Of a DNA stretch of 64,000 bases, positions 62,096-64,000 are shown in pieces. Source of the stretch: Phyllobacterium zundukense (lineage in GTDB: Bacteria; Pseudomonadota; Alphaproteobacteria; Rhizobiales; Rhizobiaceae). The notes beneath the pieces are model-generated. The model saw only the letters and a list, made by a program, of their open reading frames with translations. It ran no database searches and was not told the origin of the DNA. Every line of letters starts with the position of its first letter. Positions within the stretch are counted from its first letter, which is position 1. Position numbers and translations under genes: made by a program. The stretch lies in contig NZ_CP017943.1 of NCBI RefSeq assembly GCF_002764115.1, positions 186,001 through 250,000 of the forward strand, read 5' to 3'.

Positions 62096-63610
62096 CTAGA
62101 TTGCGCTCGGATGCACCCAGCCGCCGTCGAGGTAAAGGGCGTCGTTGACACTGGTGCGTTGCAGTTTTTGGGAATAGTTCTTGAGGCCGGTCTCAAAGAT
62201 CTGGGGTGTGCGGACTATGGGTAATGAGCTACCAGAGCTACCTGTACGGGGTTCGCGCAGAACCTCAGACAAAACACTGCCAGTCATGGTGTTGGGAATG
62301 GCCATGCCGATGAGCGAAAGGATGGTCGGCGTGATGTCGCATATGCCGGAGGGGATGTCGGAGACATAACCGCCGTCGAGGAAGGCAGAGCCGGCCACAA
62401 TACCGACCGAGGCAAGCTCCTTCGGATGCAGACCACCATGCACGCCGAGACCCGGGCGCCGGTCATTGTCGTAGAAGGTGCCGCCGACCAATCCGAATTC
62501 ATCGACGCTGTCGTCGGCGCGGAAGCAGAAATATACATCCGGCGCGCGCGGATGGTCGGCAAAGACGAGATGGCTGGCGAAACTGCCGGGCGCTATGCCT
62601 TCGACCTCGTTCTTTCCAGTCGTAAAGATCGGCCCCACCCATGGCTGTTCGACCAGCGCTTCGACCAGCCGGGTAAGCTGCGTGGTCGAGCGGTCCGTGA
62701 GGTAGAGCGCCCCCACCTGTCCAGGCACAACGACAACATTGACTCCGCTTCCGGGTGCTGTGGCCGGGCTGAAGCCTGCGGTCGTTAGACTGTCGGCGAC
62801 CGAGACACGTGTATGGGCGGTAATGTGACCGTGATCCGAAAGCACAATGATTTGGACCCCGGCGGCCCTCCCTTCGGCTTTCCACCAGTCGAGAATGCGG
62901 CCGAACTCAGCATCACAGTGGTCAATCACCTGCCGGGTCTTGGCCCCTCCCGTGCCGTTGAAGTGCGACGAGGTATCTGGCTCGCCATAAGACAGTACGG
63001 TGACGTCCGGGGCATGCTCCGGCCAGAGATAATCGAGGAAGATCGAGGTAATCAATGTCTGTGCTTCGATGTCCGGCTCGCCCTGCGGCGGCACCGGCGG
63101 CAAAGGTCCGAAGCGGCGGGTAATTTCCGTCAGCGTGCTTTCCGGGGTGCAGGCTTCCGGGAAATGCCCAGAAATGCGGATATGGCCGAATTCCTCCGCC
63201 TTGTGATGGAAAAAACGCGTGGTGCCCGGCGTATTTGTGGCAAGCACGGCCAGGCTTTTTCCCGCCCGTCCTAAGATTTCGCCCAGCGTCGGCGAACTCA
63301 TCAGCTTGCCGCCGCTTTCGCGGTTCAGCCGGTCGAGCAGGACGGCGTCGGACGTGTCCACGTATCGTTGCGGGGTAGTTCCACGATCGACATATTTGTT
63401 GCCGACCATGCCGTGTTGGCTGGAAGTGGCGCCAGTGACAAGACTGGGGAAAGCAACGCGGGTTTCGCTCGGATAAACTGTCCGTTGTGCGGCAAGGCTT
63501 GTGCCAAGAGCCCTTAGTCGCGCAATGTTTGGAGTCTGGGCAGAATCAATGAGGTCAGGACGCAAGCCATCGAAGCTCACAACAAGAAATTTAACAATTG
63601 AGGGATACAT
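62096..63610 (-). CDS. Alkaline-phosphatase-superfamily hydrolase, paralogue
   Basis: A 504-residue hydrolase highly similar to 48836-50308. D14 lies in VSFDGLRPD, the likely nucleophile T50 in YPSETRVAFPSLVTG, metal sites in YGEPDTSSHFNG, LSDHGHITAH and GVHGGLHPKE. No signal peptide. It diverges from a PhnF-like GntR gene, with a palindromic operator between. The binding protein and aminotransferase genes follow. Context points to phosphonate or phosphodiester use, controlled by the adjacent regulator. The catalytic set is intact, so the enzyme should be active. Confidence 0.86.
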   Translation of the reverse strand: MYPSIVKFLVVSFDGLRPDLIDSAQTPNIARLRALGTSLAAQRTVYPSETRVAFPSLVTGATSSQHGMVGNKYVDRGTTPQRYVDTSDAVLLDRLNRESGGKLMSSPTLGEILGRAGKSLAVLATNTPGTTRFFHHKAEEFGHIRISGHFPEACTPESTLTEITRRFGPLPPVPPQGEPDIEAQTLITSIFLDYLWPEHAPDVTVLSYGEPDTSSHFNGTGGAKTRQVIDHCDAEFGRILDWWKAEGRAAGVQIIVLSDHGHITAHTRVSVADSLTTAGFSPATAPGSGVNVVVVPGQVGALYLTDRSTTQLTRLVEALVEQPWVGPIFTTGKNEVEGIAPGSFASHLVFADHPRAPDVYFCFRADDSVDEFGLVGGTFYDNDRRPGLGVHGGLHPKELASVGIVAGSAFLDGGYVSDIPSGICDITPTILSLIGMAIPNTMTGSVLSEVLREPRTGSSGSSLPIVRTPQIFETGLKNYSQKLQRTSVNDALYLDGGWVHPSAI

Positions 63611-63634
63611 TTCGGTGCCATCTTTCGCGGTCTA

Positions 63635-63648
63635 GTGGTCTAGACCAC
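63635..63648. promoter_or_regulatory. GntR/PhnF-type operator palindrome
   Basis: GTGGTCTAGACCAC is a perfect 14-base palindrome 24 bases before the hydrolase start and 73 before the GntR start. Its core TGGTCTAGACCA differs in one base from the TGGTATAGACCA reported for mycobacterial PhnF. HutC-class GntR proteins typically bind GT-x-TA-x-AC, which this contains. A second half-site (GGTCTAG) lies just to the left. Confidence 0.75.
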
Positions 63649-63721
63649 ATCAATAGAGCGCCTATATGACATCTGTGTGACAGCGCAAAACTTGACATAG
63701 AAGTTTAATAAGGAAGACGGA

Positions 63722-64000
63722 ATGCAGAACGATGGTATGAACCTCTGGCGGCAAATGGGGGAAACCCTAGCTAACGAAATAACCAACGGAGTGTGGACGC
63801 CAGGTTCTCGAATTCCCTCCGCCCCTGATCTGGCCATTCGGTTTGGTGTAAACCGACATACCGCGCTGCGAGCTTTGGCTCACCTTCAAGACGAGGGGCT
63901 CGTACGAATCGAACGCGGAAGAGGTGCGTTCGTTGTAGAAGACGTTATATCTTATCGCATGGGACCAAGAACCCGGTTTGAGGAAAACTTGGTCGGGCTA
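63722..64000 (+). CDS. GntR-family (HutC/PhnF-like) regulator, partial at window edge
   Basis: The first 93 residues of a GntR regulator. GMNLWRQMGETLANEITNGVWTPGSRIPSAPDLAIRFGVNRHTALRALAHLQDEGLVRIERGRGAFV is a complete winged helix-turn-helix of the HutC class. The next block YRMGPRTRFEENLVGL resembles the Y-x-x-x-x-RTRFSENL motif seen at the start of the ligand domain in PhnF regulators of phosphonate genes. The rest lies outside the window. It diverges from the hydrolase gene, with a fitting palindrome between. Expected role: repression of this locus, and possibly of genes to the right. Confidence 0.85.
   Translation, partial: MQNDGMNLWRQMGETLANEITNGVWTPGSRIPSAPDLAIRFGVNRHTALRALAHLQDEGLVRIERGRGAFVVEDVISYRMGPRTRFEENLVGL

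Overview
The window looks like an accessory replicon or genomic island of an alphaproteobacterium of the Rhizobiales (Rhizobium, Sinorhizobium, Mesorhizobium, Agrobacterium or a relative). The reasons are a recognisable rhizopine (moc) catabolism locus, rhizobial-style ABC uptake systems, moderately high GC with short intergenic gaps inside operons, and many decayed genes and insertion-sequence remnants between intact operons. No housekeeping genes, rRNA, complete tRNA, replication or conjugation genes are visible. The species assignment is inference.

Layout. 1-2739: two flavin-dependent monooxygenases of the NtaA/SnaA/DszA type. 2740-3696: scar with a methyltransferase remnant and a resolvase remnant. 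3697-13691: a LysR regulator diverging from a seven-gene operon of phosphonoacetate hydrolase, a second alkaline-phosphatase-superfamily hydrolase, a peptide-type ABC importer and an amidase. 13712-15114: truncated histidine phosphatase, truncated riboflavin synthase and two small genes. 15496-22704: two flavin monooxygenases, an M20 deacetylase, a GNAT acetyltransferase and a polar amino-acid ABC importer, matching the S-alkylcysteine salvage (ytm/cmo/snd) pathway of Bacillus. 22787-23220: aminotransferase fragment. 23618-26950: a three-gene ABC-three-component (Lamassu-like) putative defence system. 27228-30783: GntR, IS110 and MFS remnants around an intact gamma-glutamyltransferase, plus a 3' fragment of an initiator tRNA.

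30929-48147: the moc region. It holds mocC, a dehydrogenase, a ribose-type ABC ATPase and permease, a patch of decay (ornithine cyclodeaminase, aldehyde dehydrogenase and IS3 remnants), a YdjC/ChbG-like gene, a mocA-like dehydrogenase, the mocB binding protein, the divergent regulator mocR, the oxygenase genes mocD-mocE-mocF, and three folate one-carbon genes (a PanB-like protein, purU, folD). Together these would import an O-methylated aminoinositol, oxidatively demethylate it, pass the released one-carbon unit to folate and formate, and feed the inositol ring to dehydrogenase and dehydratase steps. 48292-48628 is an IS21-like, internally deleted element.

48836-58288: a second, leftward eight-gene operon (alkaline-phosphatase-superfamily hydrolase, M24 peptidase, amino-acid oxidase, peptide-type ABC importer) facing a broken lysR. 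58473-59456 is a mosaic of three gene fragments. 59555-64000: a third hydrolase locus with a family-1 binding protein, an aminotransferase and a divergent PhnF-like GntR regulator with a clear palindromic operator. The three hydrolase loci share one theme, a predicted phosphonate or phosphoester hydrolase combined with an importer, an amino-group enzyme and a divergent regulator. They are the least explained part of the window.
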